Shown here piece by piece: positions 8,467-16,897 of a stretch of 64,000 nt of DNA. The stretch's first letter is position 1; every line of letters starts with the position of its first letter. This DNA comes from Pedobacter ginsengisoli (GTDB lineage: Bacteria; Bacteroidota; Bacteroidia; Sphingobacteriales; Sphingobacteriaceae): assembly GCF_002736205.1 (NCBI RefSeq), contig NZ_CP024091.1, positions 2,663,555-2,727,554 of the forward strand, in the 5' to 3' direction. Both the position numbers and the translations under genes were made by a program. The notes under the pieces were generated by a model, which ran no database searches, had not been told where the DNA came from, and was given only the letters and a program-made list of their open reading frames with translations.

Positions 8467-10734
8467 TTACTTTGATACTCCCCAGGTTTTATTAGGTTTA
8501 GCACCCATTTCAAGTTCCAGTTTACCACCTGCAACTAATTGCTCATGGGTAAACCATGGGGTATTTAACACCTGTCCATTGAACTTAGCACTTTGAATGT
8601 ATTTATTTACAACCGAACAGTTATTGGCAATCAGTTGAAATTTCTTTCCACTTGGAAGATCTATGGTAACATTCTGAAACACCGGACTTCCTATTGTATA
8701 TACCGGAATACCTGGAGTAACAGGATAAAAGCCCATTGAAGAAAATACAACAAAAGCGGTCATACCACCACCATCTTCATCACCCGGAATGCCGAATACA
8801 TTATCTTTAAACCAGGTATCTAAAAGGAATCTGATGTGTTTTTGAGTTTTCCAAGGCGAAGCCGTATAGTTAAACAAATAAGGAATATGGAAACTAGGCT
8901 CATTACCCATAGAGAACTGACCAACCATACCTGTTGCATCCGGAAACTTAGCCCAATTTTCATATTTACTTCTGCCAAGCGGCTCTCTATAAAGCTGGTC
9001 TAACTTATTTTCAAAGCTTTTTTCACTACCAAACAATCCTATAAGGCCTTTCACATCCTGTTGCACCTGCCACAAATAAGTCCAGCCATTATTCTCATCA
9101 TAATAGTCTCTGCCGCCCATGCCACCATCAAATTTAGGATCAATATCTACCCAATTACCATCTTTATCTTTTGGCAAGAACATTTGAGTTTTACTATCCC
9201 ATAAGTTCTTATAGTTATTACTTCTTGCAATAAATTTGGTATAATCCTGGTCGTTCCCAAGCTCTTTCGCCATTTGGGCAACAGCCCAGTCATCATAGCT
9301 GTGCCCTAAGGTAACCGCTACCGCCTGGCGCTTTTCCCAGCTATGTACTTCTGCAACAGTTTCCTTTTCATCCTTTTTTAGAGATGGAAAATATCCCTTT
9401 GCATAATAGAAGTCTTCCAACTCTCCTTTAGGGCCATTTTTCCAAGGCAGCATTGTGGCTTCATTTGCATTTTTAAGCATTCCCTCATAGGCCTTTTTAA
9501 CATCAAAACTTCTAATTCCTTTACGGTACGCATCAAGAAAGGTAATTGATGAGTGAAATCCATTCATGCATGGATTATCACCAAATAACAACGGAAATGT
9601 AGGTACCCATCCGCTTTGAGTATACATGTTTACGTAAGAGTTCATCATGTCACCTTCCTGTTCAGGATTAAGGATTGTACGAAGTGGGTGGTGAGCAAGA
9701 TAAGTATCCCACGACCAATCATCTACATAAAACGGACGTGTGGTTTTATGAATCTGTTTGTCGTAACCACTATAATACTGACCATCTTCGGTAATATCAA
9801 CCATACGCTCATAACAGCGATATAAAGCAGTATAAAATGAACGTTTTTGAGCTTCTGTACCACCTACTGTTTTAATCTGGTTAATCACCTTCGACCAAGC
9901 TTCTTCCCCTTTTTTAACCTGCTGCTCAAATGTTGAGTTTTTCAACTCATTGTCGAAATTCTTTTTGGCCTGCTCAGCGCTGATATAAGAAATCGCGTAT
10001 TTAAACTCAATAGCTTTGGGGGTATTTTTCGGAAAACTAACCCACGCTTTTAATTCTTTTTCATTTACTGAATTAGCTGCTACTGCTTTACCATCTTTCA
10101 AACCACCCAGTACAACATCTGTATTAAAAGCACCATACATGTACACCTTAATATTTCCACTGTAAGTTTCTATGCCACTTATTTCTTTCTTCGAAATTGA
10201 CTTATACTCGTGGTCGCCACCATTATATGTGCTAAGCAATAAACCTTTTTCACTATTCGCAGGAAATTCAAATCTGAATATACCCGTTTTTTTTCCCGGA
10301 GTAAACTCAACTTTTACTTCTTCGTCAATCAGCCAGGTAGTATAATACCATGGGCGGTTGATCTCCAAATCATGATCATACGTCATTTTTTTACCCCAAT
10401 CATTTCCTTCAATAGACTTTACTGTCGGTTTAATTGCAAAAACCTGCCCCATTCTGTGCGAAACCACATTTAATGGAAAGCTGGAAATCTGATCAGACAT
10501 GTAATCAGGTCTTTGAGCAAACATCCTTATCATTTGATTAGGAAGTTGTACAGTTGGTCTGGTAGGTTCCAAAAGCTGACCTACGTTCCCAATTATCGGA
10601 TCTACATATTTTAGGTTACCAGTTCCCTCATATTGGTTTGTTTGGGCCATAGCAATACCCTGACCAAAAAGTAAAGCTGCTGAAAAGGCCACCTTAAATT
10701 TGGACGTAATTGTTCTATTAAAGATTAAGGACAT
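8467..10734 (-). CDS. Secreted GH92 family alpha-mannosidase
   Basis: A signal peptide ending near GIAMAQ precedes a two-domain GH92 enzyme of 755 residues. Seen are the N-terminal beta-domain, the substrate-binding segment YVDDWSWDTYLAHHPL, the MGNEPSFH motif with the family's catalytic acid Glu, and the hallmark GIPGDEDGGGMTAFVVFSSMGFYP with the Asp/Glu cluster that acts with calcium as general base. GH92 enzymes are exo-acting alpha-mannosidases, commonly alpha-1,2, trimming mannose from N-glycans or yeast mannan in the periplasm or at the cell surface. It leads the operon with the FHS transporter and SGNH esterase. No SusC/SusD pair is present beside it. Confidence 0.95.
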   Translation of the reverse strand: MSLIFNRTITSKFKVAFSAALLFGQGIAMAQTNQYEGTGNLKYVDPIIGNVGQLLEPTRPTVQLPNQMIRMFAQRPDYMSDQISSFPLNVVSHRMGQVFAIKPTVKSIEGNDWGKKMTYDHDLEINRPWYYTTWLIDEEVKVEFTPGKKTGIFRFEFPANSEKGLLLSTYNGGDHEYKSISKKEISGIETYSGNIKVYMYGAFNTDVVLGGLKDGKAVAANSVNEKELKAWVSFPKNTPKAIEFKYAISYISAEQAKKNFDNELKNSTFEQQVKKGEEAWSKVINQIKTVGGTEAQKRSFYTALYRCYERMVDITEDGQYYSGYDKQIHKTTRPFYVDDWSWDTYLAHHPLRTILNPEQEGDMMNSYVNMYTQSGWVPTFPLLFGDNPCMNGFHSSITFLDAYRKGIRSFDVKKAYEGMLKNANEATMLPWKNGPKGELEDFYYAKGYFPSLKKDEKETVAEVHSWEKRQAVAVTLGHSYDDWAVAQMAKELGNDQDYTKFIARSNNYKNLWDSKTQMFLPKDKDGNWVDIDPKFDGGMGGRDYYDENNGWTYLWQVQQDVKGLIGLFGSEKSFENKLDQLYREPLGRSKYENWAKFPDATGMVGQFSMGNEPSFHIPYLFNYTASPWKTQKHIRFLLDTWFKDNVFGIPGDEDGGGMTAFVVFSSMGFYPVTPGIPVYTIGSPVFQNVTIDLPSGKKFQLIANNCSVVNKYIQSAKFNGQVLNTPWFTHEQLVAGGKLELEMGAKPNKTWGVSK

Positions 10735-10866
10735 AATACTGATTAGTTATAAATTTGGTTCTTAAGTTTTCACAATGTGTGCAATGCTAAAGATATAAAA
10801 CACATTCCATAAAAAACAGCATTATTTACGTTACTAAACCCTTATAGCAAACCAATAAACCGCTAT

Positions 10867-10895
10867 AAAAAAACCGGTCTGCAAATGCAAACCGG
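10867..10895 (-). terminator. Intrinsic terminator downstream of the S46 peptidase gene
   Basis: On the minus strand, a GC-rich 9-position stem with one mismatch (10887-10895 with 10874-10882) and an AAAT/ATTT loop is followed by seven T (10867-10873). It lies 175 bp after the S46 stop, beyond the tandem repeat, so the repeat would be in the 3' UTR. Confidence 0.75.
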
Positions 10896-10927
10896 CCCTT
10901 TTCTAAAAATTATATATTAAGCTATTT

Positions 10928-10989
10928 CTGCTCCATCCTCTCCTCTTTCCCTGAAAATCTGCTCCATCCTCTCCCTTTTCCCAGAAAAA
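10928..10989. repeat. Two-copy 31-bp imperfect tandem repeat
   Basis: Two adjacent 31-bp units both begin CTGCTCCATCCTCTCC (10928 and 10959) and differ at a few positions in the second half. The unit is pyrimidine-rich on the plus strand, unlike the surrounding AT-rich spacer. It lies between the S46 stop codon and its terminator. No coding potential or known element was recognised. Confidence 0.75.
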
Positions 10990-11069
10990 ATGATTCCTCT
11001 TTGAAGACATGCGAATGTTTGCCCTTCAGCAAAGATTCGAGGATGAAAAGAGTGTATCATTTTTTCCTT

Positions 11070-13232
11070 TTATTTTCTCAACTCCAATTCATCAATCAAG
11101 TTCTTAGCACCACCAAGCACATCAATACACCATAAAACATATCGCACATCCACACATATCGTACGTTTAAACTGCTTATCAAAAGCAATATCACCACTCA
11201 TTGCTTCCCAGTTACCATCAAAAGCCAAACCGATCAGTTCACCTTTACCATTAATAACAGGCGAACCTGAGTTGCCTCCGGTAATGTCATTATTGGTAAT
11301 AAAACCAACTGTTAAAGTTCCGTCATTACCATATTGGCCAAAGTTCTTTTTATTATAGTTCTCTATCAGGTTAGCCGGCAAGTCAAACTCACTATCGCCT
11401 GGAATATACTTTTGCATCACCCCATCAATGGTAGTTGTAGTTTTATATACAATACCATCTTTTGGAGAGTAATCCTGCACATTACCATAACTCAGTCGCA
11501 TTGTTGAATTTGCATCAGGATACATTATTTTCCCTGCATTCTTCTCCAGAATTGCTTTAAGGTACAAGTTATCCAATTCTTCTTTTTTGCTTTCAAAATC
11601 GGCAACTACAGAACCAAAGTTAGTCTTAACATAATCTGCCGGATAAAGGTTTACCGCATACTTATATCCGGGATCATTTTTAATGGCATCAAGAGAAGGA
11701 TTAGAAGCCATAAACATCTTTAACTTCTCCGGTTTAATAAAATTACTGTTCTCCCAAAGGTAATCTGCATACTTCTGGAAAGTAGCTTCAGGATTTCCTG
11801 TCCAATACTTTTCTGCAATTTCACTAAAGAACTTAGGCTGTGATTTTACCGGAACGTCATTGTAAAAAGAGGCAAGAATTTGCGCAAAAATCTTCTTGTC
11901 TGCAGTTTCATTATATGTTTCCTGATAAGTAGCAAGAGTTTTATCAACACCACCTTTTACCTGTGCAGCAAAAGCATCATCACCTTTCTTCTGATCCATT
12001 GCATTCCACGCACGGCCAATTGAAATGGCATTTGGCACCCATGCCGATGCTAAGAAACCTTCATTAATATAAGTACGCTGAACAGAAATCGGATCAATAC
12101 TTTTGTAAATCTGGTCATATTGCTCCATTAAACCTGCAAATTCAGTTTTCTGAGCAGCCCATTCCGTAAATGCTTTTTCGTCTTTTCTTTTAGATTCGGC
12201 AACTTTTAAGCGCTTTAATTGCTCAGTTTGGCCAATATAATATTTCCAGTAGTTAGCAATATTAGCATATTTAGACGACAGCTTTAAGCGTGTTTCAACA
12301 CTTTTATCCATCTCCGCTTTCCATGCTTTTAAGCGAATATCACGAAGCTTAACAATAGTAGGACTTACTTTTTCGGTAGCCAGATCAACTCCGTACGATG
12401 TTAAATACCTATCCGTACGGCCAGGGTATCCATAAACAATCGAAAAATCACCATTTTTAACACCTTTAATAGATACAGGCAGGAATTTCTTTGGTTTATA
12501 AGGAACGTTGTCAGCAGCATACTTTGCAGGCGCATTGTTTTTAGCAGCATAAACTCTGAAAACAGAAAAATCACCGGTTTGGCGAGGCCATTCCCAGTTA
12601 TCTGTATCGCCACCATATTTACCAATATTTTGTGGCGGAGCACCAACCAAACGGATATCATCAAAACGTTCGTAAACAAAAAGTATAAACTGATTAGATT
12701 TATAAAAATCCTTTACATTAGCCTCTATTGTTGGGCCGGTAACAGCCGCTTTCGAAATGGTATTAAACACCTCAAGCATTTTTGAGGCTTTCTCAGCACC
12801 TTTTAAACCTTTAGTTGCTTCATTAACCTGAGCCGTTACATCTTCCATTCTTTGAAGAAAACGCACAAACAATCCGTCAATTGGCTTTTCTTCGCCGTAA
12901 TTTTTAGCGTAAAAACCGTTATCAAGAATATTGTTCTGAGCAGTTGAATTTGAAGCAATAGCATCATAGCCACAATGATGATTCGTAAAGATCAAACCTT
13001 TATCAGATACGATCTCGCCTGTACAGAATCCACCAAAATGAACAATAGCATCCTTTAAACTCGATCCATTTGCATTATACAGGTCTTTTGCAGTCAATTT
13101 AAAGCCCTGTTTCTTCATTTGCTCATAGTTTTTACCTATCAGCATCGGGATCCACATCCCTTCATCTGCTTTAACAGTGTTTACAAAGGAAAATACCATT
13201 GCACACAACAGCAGATATACTGTTTTCTTCAT
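11070..13232 (-). CDS. S46 family dipeptidyl-peptidase (DPP7/DPP11-like)
   Basis: The precursor has 720 residues with a signal peptide ending near VKADEG. S46 peptidases are periplasmic serine exopeptidases that release N-terminal dipeptides. The chymotrypsin-like triad is visible: His in IFTNHHCGYDAI (about residue 85), Asp in the GGDTDNWEWPRQTGDFSVFRVY segment, and Ser in GNSGSPVIN (about 652). A long helical cap lies between them. The residue after FD in LIGLAFDGNWEAM is Gly. By family knowledge DPP11 has an Arg near this position for acidic P1 residues, so a DPP7-like preference for hydrophobic P1 is inferred. It appears monocistronic, with a terminator well downstream. Confidence 0.93.
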   Translation of the reverse strand: MKKTVYLLLCAMVFSFVNTVKADEGMWIPMLIGKNYEQMKKQGFKLTAKDLYNANGSSLKDAIVHFGGFCTGEIVSDKGLIFTNHHCGYDAIASNSTAQNNILDNGFYAKNYGEEKPIDGLFVRFLQRMEDVTAQVNEATKGLKGAEKASKMLEVFNTISKAAVTGPTIEANVKDFYKSNQFILFVYERFDDIRLVGAPPQNIGKYGGDTDNWEWPRQTGDFSVFRVYAAKNNAPAKYAADNVPYKPKKFLPVSIKGVKNGDFSIVYGYPGRTDRYLTSYGVDLATEKVSPTIVKLRDIRLKAWKAEMDKSVETRLKLSSKYANIANYWKYYIGQTEQLKRLKVAESKRKDEKAFTEWAAQKTEFAGLMEQYDQIYKSIDPISVQRTYINEGFLASAWVPNAISIGRAWNAMDQKKGDDAFAAQVKGGVDKTLATYQETYNETADKKIFAQILASFYNDVPVKSQPKFFSEIAEKYWTGNPEATFQKYADYLWENSNFIKPEKLKMFMASNPSLDAIKNDPGYKYAVNLYPADYVKTNFGSVVADFESKKEELDNLYLKAILEKNAGKIMYPDANSTMRLSYGNVQDYSPKDGIVYKTTTTIDGVMQKYIPGDSEFDLPANLIENYNKKNFGQYGNDGTLTVGFITNNDITGGNSGSPVINGKGELIGLAFDGNWEAMSGDIAFDKQFKRTICVDVRYVLWCIDVLGGAKNLIDELELRK

Positions 13233-13279
13233 GATAAAATAATTAGTTAGTTATGCCGTAAAGTTAATGAATAACTGGG

Positions 13280-14077
13280 TTAATCTATAAAGAAAAAACC
13301 TGCAGCGTAGGTTCTGGCCGTTCCACTGATCAGCACCCTGTCACCTAAACTAACACACTGAAGTTTACCTAGCCTGTCCGACAATTGCAAGGCACTCATC
13401 TCCGTCTTACCCAGTTTTTCTGCCCAATACGGAATCAATGAACAATGCGCCGACCCTGTTACCGGATCCTCAAATATACTTGCCTGGGGAACAAAGAAAC
13501 GGGATACAAAGTCAACCTTATCACCTTTTGCTGTAATAATTATACCTCCCGGATCAAGATTTATCTGATTCAGAACTTCTCTGTCAGGTACCAAGTCCCT
13601 TATATCTTGCTCATCATCATAAACCAGCACATAGTCTCTTGACTTTAGCACCTCCTTTGGTTGTTTCTTTAAAGACCTGGAAATGATTTCTGGCAACTCT
13701 GCCGGCTCAGGATTTCTCGATGGAAAATTTAAAGTGTATTGCTCATCAGCTACTGTAACCTCTAATAATCCACTTTTAGAATTGAAAATAATCTTATCAC
13801 CCTGATAATTCAGAATCGTTTTTAAAACATGGGCAGTAGCCAATGTTGCATGGCCACACAAATCCATCTCATGATCTGGAGTAAACCATCTTAAATGAAA
13901 AGCCTCACCATCCGCCACAAAAAAAGCAGTTTCAGGAACGGCATTTTCCATAGCAATCTTTAAAAGCAGACCATCAGACAACCACTCATCAAGCAGAACT
14001 ACACATGCCGGATTACCACCAAAAAGCTGGTCAGTAAATGCATCAATCTGATAAAACTCTATTTTCTTCATGTCCAT
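13280..14077 (-). CDS. PhzF family isomerase/epimerase-like protein
   Basis: At 265 residues it fits the two-lobed PhzF/diaminopimelate epimerase-like fold. Seen are the N-terminal QIDAFTDQLFGGNPACVV, the ENAVPETAFFV segment with the family's acid-base Glu, the DHEMDLCGHATLATAHVL motif, and the C-terminal DPVTGSAHC motif. PhzF itself isomerises a phenazine precursor. Most genomes with such genes make no phenazine, so the substrate here is unknown. It sits 10 bp downstream of a GNAT gene on the same strand and is probably co-transcribed. ATG codons at 14077 and 14071 are both possible. Confidence 0.9.
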   Translation of the reverse strand: MDMKKIEFYQIDAFTDQLFGGNPACVVLLDEWLSDGLLLKIAMENAVPETAFFVADGEAFHLRWFTPDHEMDLCGHATLATAHVLKTILNYQGDKIIFNSKSGLLEVTVADEQYTLNFPSRNPEPAELPEIISRSLKKQPKEVLKSRDYVLVYDDEQDIRDLVPDREVLNQINLDPGGIIITAKGDKVDFVSRFFVPQASIFEDPVTGSAHCSLIPYWAEKLGKTEMSALQLSDRLGKLQCVSLGDRVLISGTARTYAAGFFFID

Positions 14078-14087
14078 ATATTTAGAT

Positions 14088-14594
14088 TTACAATTTTATC
14101 TCGAACAGGTTAACGCTACCGCCTCTGTAATGTACAGGTAGCTCCTCATCAAACCCTATCTGTGCAATTCCTTTATCTGCAAACCCACAGTTAAAATAGT
14201 AGTTGTTCAGCTTATCGTTACCACTGGTAGTGTCCATCCTTATAAACTCCTTGCCAGTTTCTTTAGCATGGCCTTTAGCCCATTCTACAATTTGTTTTAC
14301 AAAAGAACTACCTCTAAATGCCGGGTTAGTTGCTATACGATGAATATAAATAGATGGATCTGCATTTCTTTCTTTCCAAATTAGCGGATCATCATAGTTG
14401 ATCACAAAAACACAGGCTATCTCATCATCTGCCATAATCTTGTACTGCCTCTTTTCGTCAATCTCTTTCTTAACAAGCGATCTTTCAAAACCTTTCCAAT
14501 AATTAATGGTCTGTTTTTTTTGATACTCAGTAGCATCATCATAAATTTTAAAAATAGAATCTAAGTCTTCCTGTGTGCTATGTAAAATGGTCAT
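14088..14594 (-). CDS. GNAT family N-acetyltransferase
   Basis: The protein is about 168 residues if started at the ATG at 14594 (MTILHSTQEDLDSIF); the frame extends to 14621. It has the GNAT arrangement: an N-terminal strand-helix, then IACVFVINYDDPLIW, the acetyl-CoA-binding region HRIATNPAFRGSSFVKQIVEWA, and FIRMDTTSGNDKLNNYYFNCGFADKG at the C-terminus. This group transfers an acetyl group to small amines or antibiotics; the substrate cannot be told. It is divergent from the MocR regulator gene, 94 bp away, and upstream of phzF, so MocR control of the pair is plausible. Confidence 0.85.
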   Translation of the reverse strand: MTILHSTQEDLDSIFKIYDDATEYQKKQTINYWKGFERSLVKKEIDEKRQYKIMADDEIACVFVINYDDPLIWKERNADPSIYIHRIATNPAFRGSSFVKQIVEWAKGHAKETGKEFIRMDTTSGNDKLNNYYFNCGFADKGIAQIGFDEELPVHYRGGSVNLFEIKL

Positions 14595-14640
14595 ATCAGT
14601 ACTATTAAAATAATAACACAAAATTCTACAATATAATTAC

Positions 14641-14680
14641 ACCAACACAGATACAATTTTATTAAATTTGACCAATACAG
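14641..14680. promoter_or_regulatory. Direct repeat in the mocR/GNAT divergent region, candidate MocR operator
   Basis: ACCAACACAG (14641-14650) and ACCAATACAG (14671-14680) are direct repeats spaced 30 bp start to start, with one mismatch. They flank the mocR -7 box. MocR/GabR-type regulators are known to bind direct repeats about three helical turns apart, so this is a candidate autoregulatory operator also serving the divergent GNAT-phzF genes. Confidence 0.45.
14663..14670 (+). promoter_or_regulatory. -7 promoter box of the mocR-type gene
   Basis: TAAATTTG is an exact TAnnTTTG match. It ends 18 nt before the ATG at 14689. The only upstream start codon in frame, TTG at 14668, lies inside this box, which argues for 14689 as the real start. 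Confidence 0.5.
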
Positions 14681-14688
14681 TTTTAACT

Positions 14689-16125
14689 ATGGAATTAAAG
14701 CAAGCCTCCAAATCAGAACCATACTTATACCTTCAGATAGCTGCCCGTATTGAAAAGCAAATCATGAACGAGGTGTTAAAAGCCGGCGACAAACTCCCAT
14801 CTGTAAGAATGCTATGCAGGGAATTAGGCCATAACATGAGTACCGTTACACAAGCCTACTATGAATTGGAAAGCAGGTCACTTATTGAAACAAGGCCAAG
14901 ATCGGGGTATTATGTTAGCGTGCTTCCTAAAAAACGTTTAGCTGTACCCGAAACAAGCAACCCCTCTGCGGGCGCGGCACTTCATAGTCAGGACGATCTT
15001 ATTGCCCGTGTCCATCAGGATAGTGCAAATCCAAAAATAACACTGCTCTCTTTAGGTGTGCCTCATAAAAGCCTCTTGCCTATTGCAAAATTAAATAAGG
15101 GGATGATACAAGCCATGAGAACGCTTGATGGCAGCGGAACATCTTACGATCAGGTTCAGGGAAATGACAAACTCAGACGTGAGGTTGCCAAATGGTCTCT
15201 TTCGTGGGGTGGCGATCTGAACAGTACAGATATTATAACTACTGCCGGCTGCATGAATGCCGTTGCTTATTGCCTACTGGCCACAACTAAACCCGGAGAT
15301 ACGATAGCAATTGAAAGCCCCGCTTATTTTGGCATCCTTCAGCTTACCCAAACTATGGGACTAAATGTTCTGGAACTTCCAACAAATGCAACTACAGGTA
15401 TAGAACTTGAAGCTTTAAAAAAAGCACTTGCCACAAATAAAATCAAGGTTTGTCTGCTGGTAAGCAACTTTAACAATCCATGTGGTTCTTCTATGCCTGC
15501 CGAACATAAAAAAGAGGCAGTTAAATTACTGGAGCACTTTAATGTGCCTTTAATTGAAGACGATCTTTATGGCGATCTTTATTTTGGTGCCAACCGCCCA
15601 ACCACCTGCAAAACATATGACGAGAGCGGCCTGGTTCTTTATTGTAATTCCGTATCTAAAACACTTGCTCCGGGATATAGAGTAGGCTGGGTTGCCCCCG
15701 GAAAGTTTAAGGAACAGGTAATGAGACTAAAATTTAGTCACGCACTTTCATCAACTACAATCACATCAGAAGTTGTTGCAGACTTTTTAAAGAATGGCCG
15801 ATATGAGAATCATTTAAGAAAAACACGCCAGATACTTTATAACAACAGCCTCAAATACAGCAGTGCCATAGCTAATTATTTTCCAGAAAACACACGTGTA
15901 AGCCGACCTGAAGGCGGGTACTTTTTATGGGTAGAGCTAAACAAAAATGTAAATACACTAGACTTATATGAGCGTGCAATAAAGCAGAATGTAAGTATTG
16001 CCCCAGGTAGAATGTTTAGTTTAAAACAACAATTTGATAATTGCTTACGGTTAAGCTTTGGACTTCAATGGAGTGATGAAGTAGAAAAGAAAATCAAGCT
16101 GCTGGGATTACTGGTTAATAAATAA
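14689..16125 (+). CDS. MocR-family transcriptional regulator (GntR winged helix + aminotransferase domain)
   Basis: The N-terminal 75 residues form a GntR winged helix (YLQIAARIEKQIMNEVLKAGDKLPSVRMLCRELGHN). A linker leads to a fold-type I aminotransferase domain with AGCMNAVAYCLLATTKPGD, SNFNNPCGSSMP, EDDLYGDLYF and the PLP-lysine motif NSVSKTLAPGYRVGW. MocR proteins bind PLP or an aldimine and control genes of PLP, GABA, taurine or amino-acid metabolism. The start at ATG 14689 is chosen because the upstream TTG falls in the promoter box. The gene is divergent from the GNAT-phzF pair. It converges on the LytTR regulator with only 4 bp between stops and no obvious terminator. Confidence 0.93.
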   Translation: MELKQASKSEPYLYLQIAARIEKQIMNEVLKAGDKLPSVRMLCRELGHNMSTVTQAYYELESRSLIETRPRSGYYVSVLPKKRLAVPETSNPSAGAALHSQDDLIARVHQDSANPKITLLSLGVPHKSLLPIAKLNKGMIQAMRTLDGSGTSYDQVQGNDKLRREVAKWSLSWGGDLNSTDIITTAGCMNAVAYCLLATTKPGDTIAIESPAYFGILQLTQTMGLNVLELPTNATTGIELEALKKALATNKIKVCLLVSNFNNPCGSSMPAEHKKEAVKLLEHFNVPLIEDDLYGDLYFGANRPTTCKTYDESGLVLYCNSVSKTLAPGYRVGWVAPGKFKEQVMRLKFSHALSSTTITSEVVADFLKNGRYENHLRKTRQILYNNSLKYSSAIANYFPENTRVSRPEGGYFLWVELNKNVNTLDLYERAIKQNVSIAPGRMFSLKQQFDNCLRLSFGLQWSDEVEKKIKLLGLLVNK

Positions 16126-16129
16126 CAAA

Positions 16130-16897
16130 TTATGATGAAATGGCCTGCCCCTCAAGCCAGGCTTTAAAACCACTTACCCGCTCTCTGCTTATAATGGCCT
16201 CAACATCAACAGCAGGCGATAACTGCAGAATAAACCTGCTGTTATAATAGGTAGTAATTTTCTTTATCGCATCAATATGGATAATCAGTTTCCTGTTGAT
16301 CCTGAAAAACAAATTCTTATCAAGTAATTTCTCGATCTGATCTAAAGAATAATCCAGCGGGATCTTCTGATCAGTCATTGTAGTAGCCCAGGTCAACCCA
16401 TCAGCAAAATAAATATGGGCAATATCCTTAGCCTTTACATAAATAAGCTGGTTGTTAATTTTACCTATAAACCGTGTATTCTCCCGTTTAGAAAACTCCT
16501 CGGCAATTTTAGAAATATTAACTCCGGAGTTTGCCGGAAGCTTAAAATACTCATACTTTTCTATTGCCCGCTTAAGGTCTTTTACATCAATAGGTTTCAT
16601 CAAATAATCAACACTATAAACCTTAAATGCCTGCAAAGCAAAACTATCATATGCAGTAGTAAAAATAACAGGAACCTGAACATCCCTCCTATCAAACAAT
16701 TCAAAACAGTTACCGTCCGACAGCTGAATATCCATAAATATCAAATCCGCAGCATCAACCTGATTATCAAACCATTTAACACCGTCCTCTACAGATTCAA
16801 TTATAGCTATCACATCAACCTGGGGCAGGCATTTTTGCAATAGCTGAATCAACCTTTCGGCATTATGCCTTTCATCCTCAAATATTATAATCTTCAT
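16130..16897 (-). CDS. LytTR-type response regulator
   Basis: The 255-residue protein has a receiver domain (residues 1-120) and a LytTR DNA-binding domain (about 145-250). The acidic pocket is FEDERHN, the phosphoacceptor Asp is in LIFMDIQLSDG, and the switch region has VIFTTAYDSFALQAF and the conserved Lys in YLMKPI. The LytTR part shows RFIGKINNQLIYVKAKDIAHIY and FFRINRKLIIHIDAI. It overlaps the histidine kinase gene by 20 bp, so the two are translationally linked as a two-component system. It is the last gene of a five-gene operon that also has two SDR genes. Confidence 0.95.
   Translation of the reverse strand: MKIIIFEDERHNAERLIQLLQKCLPQVDVIAIIESVEDGVKWFDNQVDAADLIFMDIQLSDGNCFELFDRRDVQVPVIFTTAYDSFALQAFKVYSVDYLMKPIDVKDLKRAIEKYEYFKLPANSGVNISKIAEEFSKRENTRFIGKINNQLIYVKAKDIAHIYFADGLTWATTMTDQKIPLDYSLDQIEKLLDKNLFFRINRKLIIHIDAIKKITTYYNSRFILQLSPAVDVEAIISRERVSGFKAWLEGQAISS

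Larger units (their letters stand above)
10735..11069. other. 335-bp intergenic region: terminator and tandem repeat
   Basis: The gap between the S46 peptidase gene and the GH92 operon, both on the minus strand, holds an intrinsic terminator (10867-10895) and a two-copy 31-bp tandem repeat (10928-10989). The part next to GH92 should contain that operon's promoter, but only a weak TATCTTTA-like -7 box was noted there. No open frame of note. Confidence 0.5.

Noticed and set aside
10928..10989. CRISPR-like repeat
   Set aside because: Only two directly adjacent 31-bp units without spacers; no cas genes in the window.
14668..14688. TTG start giving a seven-residue longer MocR protein
   Set aside because: The TTG is part of an exact -7 promoter box TAAATTTG, so it would not be in the mRNA.
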